Positions 11,140 to 21,165 of a DNA stretch of 45,023 nt are shown here, one piece after another (the stretch's first letter is position 1; every line of letters starts with the position of its first letter). Position numbers and translations under genes: made by a program. The notes under the pieces were generated by a model that was not told the origin of the DNA, made no database searches, and saw nothing but the letters and a program-made list of their open reading frames with translations. This DNA is from Glomus cerebriforme (lineage: Eukaryota > Glomeromycota > Glomeromycetes > Glomerales > Glomeraceae): contig QKYT01000608.1 in NCBI GenBank assembly GCA_003550305.1, forward strand, positions 1 through 45,023, read 5' to 3'.

Positions 11140-12253
11140 ACAGTCAACCCAATTTTATCAAAAATTACCTGGTCAATCATTAAACCAATTCCAAAAAATG
11201 ATAATTTAGAGGTTATTTTTATTAAACCTAATGAAACTTCTAAGGATGAAAAACCACCTTTAATTGTACTTCCACATGGTGGACCTCATGGTGTAATTAC
11301 AACTGATATTAGCTTATATAATGCCACTTTCATCTCATTAGGTTATACTATTGCAATAGGTATTTTACGTGATAAATTTTTATTTTAATTATTGAAGGAA
11401 AATATCTAATATTAAACCCTATTTATTTAGTTAACTATACTGGAAGCATTGGATTTGGACAAGATTCTATTGATGCATTAGTTGGTAAAGCTGGTGATCT
11501 TGATGTTAAGGAAGTGCAGGCAGGTATCATACAAGAAAATTTCTTATAAAGTAAAAAATATATATATATTTATTTTTATTTATTTAAATAGGCTTCTGCA
11601 CAATATTTTATCGATAACGAACTTGTAAATCCAAATAAAGTAATTGCAATGGGCGGAAGTCATGGTGGATTTATATCAGCTCATTTGATTGGAAAATATC
11701 CAGATTTTTATAAGGCTTGTGTAATGAGAAACCCTGTATTAAATATTGGAAGTATGTGTCATATTAGATATTTATTTTCTTCCTTAATTATGATATTAAT
11801 ATTGAAAATTAATCTACTACAGATATGTCATCTGTTACCGATATTCCAGATTGGTATATAATAATAACAATGTTTATTCCTTTTCTTAAAATAATAATTG
11901 ATAATATTCCTTAATTTTATAGGTGTTTTTCAGAAATTGGCTTACCTTATTCACTTAAACATCCACCATTAACCAAACCATCAGATTATAAATTAATGTA
12001 TGAAAATTCTCCAATTAATAACATTGATGAAGTTAAAACACCTACTTTATTAATGTTGGGAACCGAAGATAAAAGAGTACCACATAATGATGGACTAAAT
12101 TGGTATTATTATTTAAAAGGTAAAGGAAATGTGGAAATTCTTTGTAAAACGTACAAAGAAACCGGTCATTCCTTGGACAGTATTGATGCTGAAGTTTTTG
12201 GTATTGATCATATTATTAAATTTTTGGAAGAGAAAATTGGAATAAATAATTAA
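9033..12253 (+). CDS. APEH: Acylaminoacyl-peptidase (prolyl oligopeptidase family S9C)
   Basis: Sixteen exons join in frame to 713 residues (human APEH is about 730). The enzyme releases N-acylated amino acids from blocked peptides in the cytosol. The amino-terminal half is the beta-propeller ([23 protein letters not shown] and others). The carboxy-terminal half is the alpha/beta hydrolase: VLPHGGPHG, then [12 protein letters not shown], the nucleophile elbow MGGSHGGF (exon at 11592-11751), the Asp region [13 protein letters not shown] and the His in KETGHSLD. Exon 1 starts at ATG 9033. Most introns are GT-AG. The intron after position 11519 keeps the frame only if it begins GC (CAG/GCAGGT), because using the nearby GT shifts into a stop. 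One intron carries a run of about 30 T (11109-11138). The 3' end faces the ubiquitin-like gene at 12773. Confidence 0.92.
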
Positions 12254-12772
12254 AAAAATATTCAATTGAAAATATGGATGAATGGAAATGCTTTGTTATC
12301 TAAGAAGTGATCAATGAATCTTTTTATTTTTAAATAAATAAATAAATAAAATTGCACATGTATAATACAATAAAGATAAAACCACAAATAAATTTGATTT
12401 AAAAATTGTTTATGATGACTTTTGAGATACAATTTATTAATTTGTGAAGGGCATAGTATTATATACTGTATAAGAATAAAACAATAAACCGCAATTTAAA
12501 ATTTAAACAAATCAGATGCTAAATGATGAAATCATTAAAAATGAGGTTAAACGTCTGAGGGCAAGGTAAAAAAGAAACTGACGGGATCGAAAAAATTGTG
12601 TTCAGGATTTTTTACTTCACTTTATTAATTACATACAGTATTTTTCTAAAAAAGAGTGTCGTACGACTAAACACAGAATTTTTTTTTCTCAATGTCCGCT
12701 ATTAATATTTCCAAAGAGATCATCATCAGTCACTATAGTTATAGTCATCATATTAAAGAGCTACTAGACTGA
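12254..12772. other. Intergenic region between convergent genes
   Basis: AT-rich, with no open frame of note. It contains the 3' flanks of the peptidase gene and of the minus-strand ubiquitin-like gene. Confidence 0.6.
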
Positions 12773-13234
12773 TTACCAATTTTTAACAAGTTGAATGCTT
12801 GAACGATGAACGATTCCGCTTTCTGACAAAACTTCGTCATTTTCCAACTGTCTACCTTGAAACATAAATATCAGATTTTTTATTGGAATCAACGTCCTTT
12901 CATTATACTTTTTTTTCAATTGAAGTACAGTACTAGATGGATTTATAATAATACTGGTAGGTGGAGTTAGAATAAAATCTTTTATGAACACTCGTATACC
13001 ACTTTCAACCTTTTGGACAAGACTAATTATTTCGCCTGGAGCGATTTTGTAATATGATACTTTGCGAATATCTTCGAGCCGTTTATTATTAAGATATAAT
13101 TCTTGTCTCTCCTTTTTAATATCAAGTGTCTTTTCTATTTTTTGTTTCACTTTATAAATGGTATCATCAGAAAAAATCTCAAGTGGCATTCGAATTGTTT
13201 CATCAAGAAAGAGAAAAATCGTGAATTTTAACAT
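12773..13234 (-). CDS. Two-domain ubiquitin-like protein lacking the Gly-Gly tail
   Basis: The protein has 153 residues in one exon. I chose the ATG at 13234 (MLKFTIFLFLDE) because it aligns with the start of the paralogue at 41049; an upstream ATG at 13312 would add 26 unrelated residues. Domain 1 (about 1-72) has IFSDDTIYKVKQKIEKTLDI, where ubiquitin helix 1 lies, and QELYLNNKRLED. Domain 2 (about 77-153) has [35 protein letters not shown] and SSIQLVKNW. The two domains are joined by a very short linker, as in FAT10 or ISG15. Unlike the 41-kb paralogue it ends in LVKNW with no Gly-Gly, so it should not be conjugated through its tail. It could be a binding-only ubiquitin-like protein or a gene on the way to decay. 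The frame is intact. Confidence 0.75.
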   Translation of the reverse strand: MLKFTIFLFLDETIRMPLEIFSDDTIYKVKQKIEKTLDIKKERQELYLNNKRLEDIRKVSYYKIAPGEIISLVQKVESGIRVFIKDFILTPPTSIIINPSSTVLQLKKKYNERTLIPIKNLIFMFQGRQLENDEVLSESGIVHRSSIQLVKNW

Positions 13235-14104
13235 TTTTGAATGATTAAGAGCAGACCAAGTTTCAATTACAACTTCGATAACGTGAAAAAAATATAGTAA
13301 TTTACACATCAAAAATCACACCATAATTCGGATCAACGGGAATAATTTTATCATTAACCTTATATAACTAATATGACATCAATTTTTATTAGTTATAAAT
13401 ATTGCTACTGTTTCCTTGGCCAGCTATAATTAATAATTTTGTTTGATATGGTAGAGTGTCGCTGAAAAATTTTTAGTTGATAATGTGTTGATGTCATGAA
13501 TTTTTTTAATTAACACGGAATTATTAAATCACGTGATTTAATCGCAAACCTTTTTTTTCTCTTATTAGGAAATTTCGTAATTCTGGCCGGTACATAAACT
13601 ATATATTCACATTTCTAGTATTTTTTTTAAATAAAATAATTATAATGAATATATAAAAGTTTAATTATCAAATTTGAGAAATTTCAAGCAAATTAATAGA
13701 TAAAAAGATCAGTTAATTTTTATAGCATTTGTAAATTTTACAGAAGTAAAATTGATTTTTTAATTTTATTATATATTACATTTTATTATTTTATTATGAT
13801 AATTGCCTTTTTTATTGAATCACGTTAATCCCTAGCTACATATGTAGTTGATGCCAACTACATTATACAAATGCAATAAGAATGTATTATATAATTATCC
13901 TATCTAAATTACAAAATTTCTATACTATAAATCACATGACTAGATAAAAAATAACAAAAAACTAGATTTAGAAAAGTTATTTTCAGATTGAGGTCTTATA
14001 ACAAATAAAATTTTACATTTATAATAATGACTTACTGTTTCAGTAGACTATACAGGATTTAAAACTGTGGCTGAGTAGTATAAAGCTTGAAAAAAAATTA
14101 GATC
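13235..14104. other. Gene-poor AT-rich region
   Basis: No gene seen. An E-box palindrome (AATCACGTGATTT, about 13528-13540) lies roughly 300 bp upstream of the ubiquitin-like gene. No other structure stands out. Confidence 0.5.
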
Positions 14105-14109
14105 TTGCT

Positions 14110-14630
14110 ATTGATTAGTGCTCCGAACGGTTCCGGTTCAAACCGGGAACCGAACCGAAACCGGCCAAAATTCCGGTTAGGTTCGGTTCGGTTCCTGGAA
14201 CCGGAACAGAAAAATTCGGTTCGGATCGAACCGAAACTTAATAAAAAAGTGAAAAATGTGAAAATTCGAATAATTCGACATGCACTGATCCATAATACAT
14301 GAAATATAGCTCATTCGAATCGTCTCAATGAGACGAATCGAATGGTGGTAAAAGCAAAATTTTAGCATCGATATTTCGTTCGCTATCGACGAAAACGTAA
14401 ATTTCTTTAAGTACGATTTGCCGACGAAGTATCGATGCTAGAGACATGAATTTAGTGTCATTCGACGCGTCTCGATGAGACGATTCGAATGAGCTATATT
14501 TCATGTTTTATGGATCAGTGCATGTCGAATTATTCGAATTTTCACATTTTTCACTTTTTTATTAAGTTTCGGTTCGATCCGAACCAAATTTTTCTGTTCC
14601 GGTTCCAGAACCGAACCGAACCGAAGAAGT
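14110..14630. mobile_element. Long fold-back element rich in GGTTCGGTTC
   Basis: The left outer arm (about 14178-14335) and right outer arm (about 14470-14625) are almost identical when one is reverse-complemented. Shared landmarks are GGTTCGGTTCGGTTC, GGAACCGGAACAGAAAAATT, CGAATAATTCGACATGCACT and ATGAAATATAGCTCATTCGA. An inner inverted repeat (about 14362-14385 with 14415-14435, both containing a GCATCGATA core) closes the hairpin. A smaller GGTTCCGGTTC/GAACCGAACC palindrome precedes the left arm (14115-14165). There is no transposase. The high arm identity in otherwise decayed DNA suggests a young element or arm-to-arm conversion. The GC content is well above that of the flanks. Confidence 0.85.
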
Positions 14631-14769
14631 TGCAAGCTGAAAATTCAAAATATTTAGGTTGAGAAAAAGAGTTTTGGTGAACTTATACTGATGTTAAAAA
14701 TAAGATTAGCTAGTTAAATACAAATAATACTAAGCTTATTTCTAAACAGATATTTCATACTAAACTTGA

Positions 14770-15400
14770 AGCCAAATATTCTGGCAAAATAAAATTGCTC
14801 AAATTTTTGATTAAAATATTAAAAAAAAAAGCAACTTTAGCACAAAAAGTTTTATTTCTTAATAAAATCAAGATTCTTTTTCTTGAAGCTAAGATAATTG
14901 AATTGGAAGGTAAATTAGAATGTCTGAAACTAGAATATACATTCCATGATTCAAATGCTTACTAGAGAAGCCAGCCCAAATAAACTCATCTAAAATGGAT
15001 GATTTCAAAAGAATCAATTCTCTCAGATTTGAATTAGAATAGGTAAGGGATGATTTATACTCAAAAAAATACAAATTGGAATATCTAGAAAAGAAAGTAA
15101 AGGCAAAAGATATCATATTCAAGCGGGTATTGGATAATTTATCTTTAGTAAACCTTAAATTATCTGAGAAAAATCATCTTTTTTGAGAGTTAGAATTGAA
15201 GAAAAATAATAAAATAGAACCCACACTCCTACTTATAGATGATTCATTATGACTTTCTACTCTTAATCCTTTGTCTCAAATAATTTCTATAAGTGATACA
15301 AAAGCTTCTATTATTGTAAACTTCTTAATGTCACTAATGATAATATATTTTATACTTACCTTACTACTTATTGCAATTATATAGTTCATAATTAAGTATA
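14770..15400 (+). pseudogene. Decayed coiled-coil gene
   Basis: Plus-strand frames with several stops carry heptad-like, charged helical stretches: EAKIIELEGKLECLKLEY (near 14885), RINSLRFELE, KYKLEYLEKKVKAKD and LSLVNLKLSEKNHL (near 15140). A hydrophobic stretch (LMIIYFILTLLLIAII) follows near 15330-15380. No intact frame remains. I cannot name the family. Confidence 0.4.
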
Positions 15401-16110
15401 TGTGGATGATCTAGTTATGAGACTGAAAATAAAATTGAAGTTAACCAGTATTATTGCATAAAAAAATATATAAATAAAATTATAAGCCTTCTTAGTAAAT
15501 TGAAGAATTTGGCTAAGAGTACTTTCTTAAAGTATAGCTTCTGCAAAAGAATAATCTAACATATTTTTTAAAAATTAAAGTAAAGAAATGATAGTATACT
15601 TTTTTTTTCAAAAAAAATATTTTTGAGAGATCAAGATTGGCTAAACTAGAGAGTCTAAATACTTTATTTTATTTCACTAGAATCAGGCCTAGGCTTTTTT
15701 TGTACAAGTAGCATAGTATGAAAGTACATGCAAAAAACTGATATAAAATTACATAAAAATTTGTAAATCTTTAAAATAAAAAATGTAATGAGTATGAATT
15801 GAAAGAAAATAAAATAAAAATGTATAAAGCTTTTTAGCTTTTGATCTAATTACTAACATAAGTATGCAATAAATATACTAAATAATATTTTAAAATAATT
15901 AATGCAATAATATCCTAAAGTAGTAATTATATAGAAATAAGACCTAAAAGTTAAAAATGAGTAAATTTATAGTGACTCACTCAAGTAAAATTATATATAG
16001 AAAAGAAAAAAGAAATTATGCTTAAGTTGATCACTAATTTAGTACTTTGTACTTCATTTCAAAGATGATGTAAAAATAAAATTGACAAAATAATACATTA
16101 TGCCTGGACT
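15400..16110. other. AT-rich gene-free region
   Basis: No coding or structural signal that I can support was found. Confidence 0.5.
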
Positions 16111-16112
16111 AC

Positions 16113-16320
16113 TGATTCAACACTTCATGTCTTATTCTTAGCAATCAAAAGATAGCAGATAGATTGTGGCACATTTTTGGCAAATAAATGGATTGCAAGT
16201 TTGGTACTTTATACCTTATCTAGTAATCAAAAGATGACAATTGAAAGGAAAAATATATGGATTACAAATTTAGCACTTTGTGTCTTATCTTGACAATCAA
16301 ATAGAACAGATATGATAGTT
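16113..16320 (+). repeat. Degenerate tandem repeat, about 70-80 bp unit
   Basis: Three diverged copies begin near 16113, 16191 and 16260. Each has a GATT.AA.TTT..ACTTT..TCTTA core, then AATCAAA.GA. The block lies directly before dispersed-repeat copy B. Confidence 0.5.
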
Positions 16321-16399
16321 TCTTAAAAGTTATTTGAAAGTGCTAAAAAAGTGACGGAAAAGTATTTAGAACCCAAGACATGATAAATTATGATAATTT

Positions 16400-16760
16400 T
16401 GACTAGTACTATTTTATAATTTTGGCTGAATTTAAAATACAATAATTTAGTATATTTAAAACTGGTAAATTAATAAAAACTCTCTGATTTTCTGCTAGGT
16501 TCATATCAGTATTCAAATACTTCCTTAGTACTATCATAGCATTAAGTTAAATTTTCAAATTATGTATTTAAAAATCAGCTAGAATTATGTTATAGTGCTA
16601 ATTAAATTTAATTAAAATTTTATTATAAATTTATTGTACTACTTGTTACCTTTTTTTTTACGTTACTTCGACTGGCTTAACATCTTGAAAGACTATTAAA
16701 CAGATGTAGAAGAAAAGTATCCTTAGCATTTTAACAGATGCTCAAAAGTATATAAATAAA
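16400..16760 (+). repeat. Dispersed repeat, copy B
   Basis: Diverged colinear copy of 4345-4700. It contains ACTGGTAAATTAATAAAAA, TGATTTTCTGCTAGG, CAGCTAGAATTATG and CTTAGCATTTTAACAG. No open frame. Beyond it, 16760-17440 is AT-rich and gene-free, except for a perfect hairpin at 17200-17227 (GGATAACAATTTTATAAAAT...). Confidence 0.55.
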
Positions 16761-17440
16761 TAAATAGCTCTTTATTAATAAAAAATCACAGAGTATTAAT
16801 AACAAATGAATAATTAAAAGTAATAAAAAGGTAATAAAACAATAAAAATATGCAGATAGCTATAAGATAACAAGAAAAGCACAAAGAAATAAAAACAAAC
16901 AGATATTATTAACTTGGTCATAAAAAGACTATAGAATACTAAAAACAGTAACTAGTTAAATAACATTATACTAAATAATATACCTATAAGAAGAAGGTCA
17001 AAAATTATATAATTTAATTTCATCTATTTTAGGAAATGTAAAATTATAGTATAATTTTAGATTTTTAGCTAGAATTAAGTATTTGATTAATTATTAAAAT
17101 GGAAATTATGTAATATCATCCTAGCTTAATTTTTCTTTTCCTTTAAGAAATTATGTAATTTCTGGCACTTTCCTAACTAGATAATAATATACTACAACTG
17201 GATAACAATTTTATAAAATTGTTATCCGGTAATTCCATTCTTTTAAAGTTTTTTCTTTAATAATTATCCCAGAAAAAATATTATAGTATTATTAACTATT
17301 TTATTTTTCTAATTCATTTTTGTTTTAAAAGTAACTTATTTAATGCATTATATAATTCAGAATTTGGAAATCTTTCTTCAATATCTCAATTATTGCTATT
17401 GCAAAACTTTTAATAAAATTGGAAGATTATTTGAATAAAT

Positions 17441-18161
17441 TTTCTTGCAATTGAGAGATACTAGATGATGGCCTTCAGATGAGACAGTATAAGCAGTTGA
17501 CTCGATTCATCTGGAGAAACTGTTAGGATGACTTGGTATCGGTCTTGTTGGGGTAGAGGAACAGAGATGGGATTAGTTTAGTTTTTTCTTTTATATTTTA
17601 GTATTAGATTTTAAGGTAGGTTCTTTTTCCTGGAGGTTGGTACTAGCAACCGGCTTCTATAATTTTTTTTACAAGAACATGAGGACCTTTTATAATGTAT
17701 CGTGCTAGTTTGAAGACCTGAGTTTATGTGTCAGGTTGTCTTTTGTCTTGGGAATTGGCACTAGCATCCGTTCCCTTTAAACTCAATAATGTTTCGTGCT
17801 AGTTTGAAGACCCATAAAGATTGAGGAGAGATTCAGTTGAACTGGACGAAGGGCATTCCATTGACAGGAAGATACGAAAAAACTGGTTGAAGATTTTATT
17901 TTAGTGTCTGGCACTAGGATATGGGATTGATCCAAAGCATTTCTTATCTAAGAAGGTTCGGCAACGTAACCTCACTCTGAGGACCTATATAGCGTAAGTG
18001 CGACAAGTTGGGCATTTCTACTTTTATAGTGTGAGAGCTTATCTCTGCAAAGTTACTTTTTATTATTTTATGTATAGTTTGGTAAAACGTGCTTAATTAT
18101 CTTAATAAATGCAATTGCTTAGTCAGCTTGTCTTCAAAAAAAAAAAAAAATTTCTTGCAAT
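17441..18161 (+). mobile_element. Poly(A)-tailed retroposed unit with 11-bp target-site duplications
   Basis: The direct repeat TTTCTTGCAAT occurs at 17441-17451 and 18151-18161. The right copy is preceded by 15 A (18136-18150), with an AATAAA signal at 18104-18109, 27 bp upstream of the A-run. This is the mark of insertion by target-primed reverse transcription of a polyadenylated transcript. The roughly 700-bp body has no open frame, so it is a non-autonomous retroposon, a 5'-truncated LINE or a retrocopy of a non-coding transcript. Inside, a block TTGGYACTAGCAWCCG...TCGTGCTAGTTTGAAGACC occurs twice, about 113 bp apart (17636 and 17749), with a weaker third start near 17915. Its base composition is less AT-rich than the flanks. 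Confidence 0.8.
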
Positions 18162-19195
18162 CCATATAATTTTTTAACAAAATTCCATATGTAGTTGCAT
18201 TTCAGTACTTCCAATAAAATCTTCAGATATAGGATTAATAGCTATTTTAAATAAGATTTAAGATGAGAGTATTCTACATAATCAGATTGAAAGACTTTAA
18301 TTAATCAAATTAAATGGCATGCTTTATACATTTTGCTAAAATATAAAATTGAAAGTGATCTGTACTGCATTTCACAGATTTGTGAACCATTTGATTCTTT
18401 GAATTGATTTAACAAAAATTAATAACCTCTTAATACTTTCTTCAGGGTGGAAAGGACTTTGAAAAGGCTTCAGATTTTTTAAAAGTTTGAGGTGAGCACT
18501 TACCTACTTGAAATGTGACTGATATACTGATTGTACTTATCTTCACATTGGGTAATTTTTTGCTAAAACAGATGAGGCAAAGTAATAGGACTTATGGTGA
18601 ATCAGAATTTTTAGTCACATGTCTGTTCCAATTTGGGATGTTTCATTCATATCGTTAGTCTTGGAAAAACCATTTATAATATCTTGGATCTGAATATTTG
18701 GTTATATGTAACTCTTGAATTTTATCTATTCCTATTCCATCAAATAACATGACTTTTTTTAGCTCTAAAAGTTATTTTACGTAAATTTTTATTGGTAGAA
18801 GTGATTTATATTTGATTTCATTATACCAATGTTCTTGTCGATTTATCATCAATTTCATTAGATTAAATAATTATTTATAAAAAATTACCGCATCTTTCTT
18901 GCAAATATTTCTCTATTTTTGGTCTGAAGGAATACATGAATTTTCACAATCCCCAAAAAATGGGGCTCAAAAAATCGATTTTCTTGCATTGTTGTTCTAT
19001 ACTGTTTATTTGTGTAATTCGTAATTATTAATTAAACAATGCAAACATGAATCTTTATGTACTCGTTTTGATTGTTGATTTTCTTGATTAAACTTTCTCA
19101 CAATCACCTGATCATTTATGGATTCTATATATAAACTGTAAATTTTCATGATGATCAAATTAAAAAAAAAAATTTTTATCCAGATTTAGCTAAAA
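18162..19195. other. Gene-poor region, possible gene remnants, and Nudix 5' flank
   Basis: On the minus strand, 18950-18200 shows short protein-like stretches broken by stops, which I cannot assign. The last 200 bp form the upstream region of the Nudix gene. No repeat or RNA gene is visible. Confidence 0.4.
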
Positions 19196-20633
19196 ATGTC
19201 AAATACAGGTAATAAATTATTTGCAATTGTATTTTATTTTTGAAATTAACATTTACATTAATTGGATTCTGCAAGTTTTTTCAACATTAGATCGTCTTAA
19301 AATTGCATTTTCAAATCTTGAGAATATTCCACGACATATAATACGTTCACCATCATATCAACCTCGTAGAGCAAGTGTAGCAATAATAATTCGTATTAGA
19401 CCTAAAAATTTATCTCATGATAGTAACATTTATGAATCAGATTTCGCTGAATCCTCATCAAAAATATCTTTACAAAGTGAAGGAACTAATGATGAACAAA
19501 TAACAAATTTGGAAGATTTTTGGAAATTACCATGGGTAAAAGATGGGGAACCGGAAATTTTATATATAAAAAGGGCTTTAAGGGAAGGTGATCGATGGAG
19601 TGGGCAAATGGCCTTTCCTGGTGGTAAACGAGATTCAAATGATTTTGATGATTTGGATACAGCTGAAAGAGAGACATTTGAGGAGGGTAAAGTAATATTA
19701 TAAAATTTCTTTAAAAATATATATAGAAACATCTTATAATCTGACATCAAAATTTTTATTAAATAGTTGGATTAGATCTTGGAAATCATAAATTATTTAT
19801 GTGTGTTGGAGCGCTGGATGATAGAGAAATAACATCAACTTTTGGCAAAAATTTGTTAATGGTTCTTTGTCCCTTTGGTAAATTAATTTAATATGGTTTC
19901 CGATTTAATTTTATCAAAACATTTATCTTATATTTTTTATTTTAGTATTTTTACAACTCACAAAAGAGACACCGCCTATTGAAATTTCTGGGTCAGAAGT
20001 AGCATCAACACACTGGATACCGCTTTCGGTATTCTTTAATCCCATTATTACTCAAAAATGGGATCCAGAATCAATAGACTTATCTTCAAGATTAGCGCCG
20101 AATTCTTGGATATTACAGAATATGTTCAAGACGCTTATAGGAAGAATGCATTTTCATTGTATTGGATTGCCTCATATTGATGTGGGTGGAAAAACTACGT
20201 TAAGATTATGGGGGTTAACTTTACAAATGACGAGTGATTTAATAGATGTGATGTATCAGCAAGATGAAGAACCACCTCGAAGATTAGATGCTAAAAGGCC
20301 GAAGTTTGATTATTGGGATGTGAATTTTTTCGTATGGTGTTTTTTAAGAAAAAATCGCAAGAATTATAAAAGAAAAATGTTCGAATTAAAAACACGAAGG
20401 TATTATAATTAAATTTTTAGTTTATTATTTTTTTAATGATTGAAACACCTAATTGTAAATTTTTTTACATTATATGCAGAATAATTTGGGCAGAAGGTTG
20501 GCGTGAATATTTTGTGGCAGTACAAAAATCTTGTATCATTGCAACTATGATTAGAACTTTATTTGCTTTATTATTAATTAGAAATTTACCAATTATTATT
20601 AGGAAAATATTAAAATATTATAGAATTAATTAA
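19196..20633 (+). CDS. Nudix hydrolase, coenzyme A diphosphatase-like (NUDT7/NUDT8/PCD1 group), with hydrophobic tail
   Basis: Five exons (19196-19208, 19276-19686, 19767-19877, 19946-20399, 20480-20633) give 380 residues. The first exon is only 13 nt (ATG TCA AAT ACA G). The Nudix region has ALREGDRWSGQMAFPGGKRD, then DLDTAERETFEEVGLDL. The spacing with an insertion after GGKRD matches CoA diphosphatases rather than the plain Nudix box. The REtfEEvG helix with its Glu metal ligands is intact, split by an intron after EE. Members of this group cleave CoA or nucleoside diphosphate linkages, often in peroxisomes or mitochondria. The last exon adds SCIIATMIRTLFALLLIRNL, a likely membrane segment, and a basic end (RKILKYYRIN). 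That tail is unusual for NUDT7-like enzymes and suggests tail anchoring. I see no peroxisomal SKL signal. Confidence 0.8.
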
Positions 20634-21165
20634 CTGGAAACTAAAATTTAATCTAAATTTTAAATCTTAGAAATAAATTAAAAGTATAATTTTTAAGATT
20701 CAATGCTCATCAAAGAAATTTGGCTGACATTTGTAATTTTTAAAATTTACAGAATATGTAGTTGGTTTTATTTAATAATGATAATCTAAATCAATTTTGC
20801 CAATGACAATCATATTTGTTTTCATATTCTTGAGGGAATTGAACTTTTTGTTTGCTTCTTCGAACTTCTATCATATTCATATGAATATTACTCTTAGTTG
20901 TACGGCTCCCATACCATTTTTCTGTACAATATCCTTCATTCACGCTTAAAAGTACCTTTTAAAGGAATATTATAGTGTACTTTTCTACATAGTTAATGTA
21001 TATATTTTATTTAAACTTCTATGAATTTGATCATGTAATCGGATTATCTGTCATTCTGTCACGCATTGAAGTTATGCATATTGATATGTGACGTACAGTA
21101 TAAATAAACTTGCCTTTATTAAATAATACACTTTTCAAAGACGTGTTATGTTTATTGTTCTATGA
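20634..21165. other. Intergenic region
   Basis: AT-rich with no gene. It holds the 3' flank of the Nudix gene and the 5' flank of the AP-endonuclease pseudogene. A TATA-like AGTATAAATAAAC lies near 21099. Confidence 0.5.

Noticed and set aside
14105..14368. Short open frames on both strands
   Set aside because: They come from the GGTTCGGTTC palindrome, not from a protein-coding gene.
14889..15122. 77-codon minus-strand open frame
   Set aside because: The opposite strand carries the heptad-like remnant; the minus frame is its shadow.
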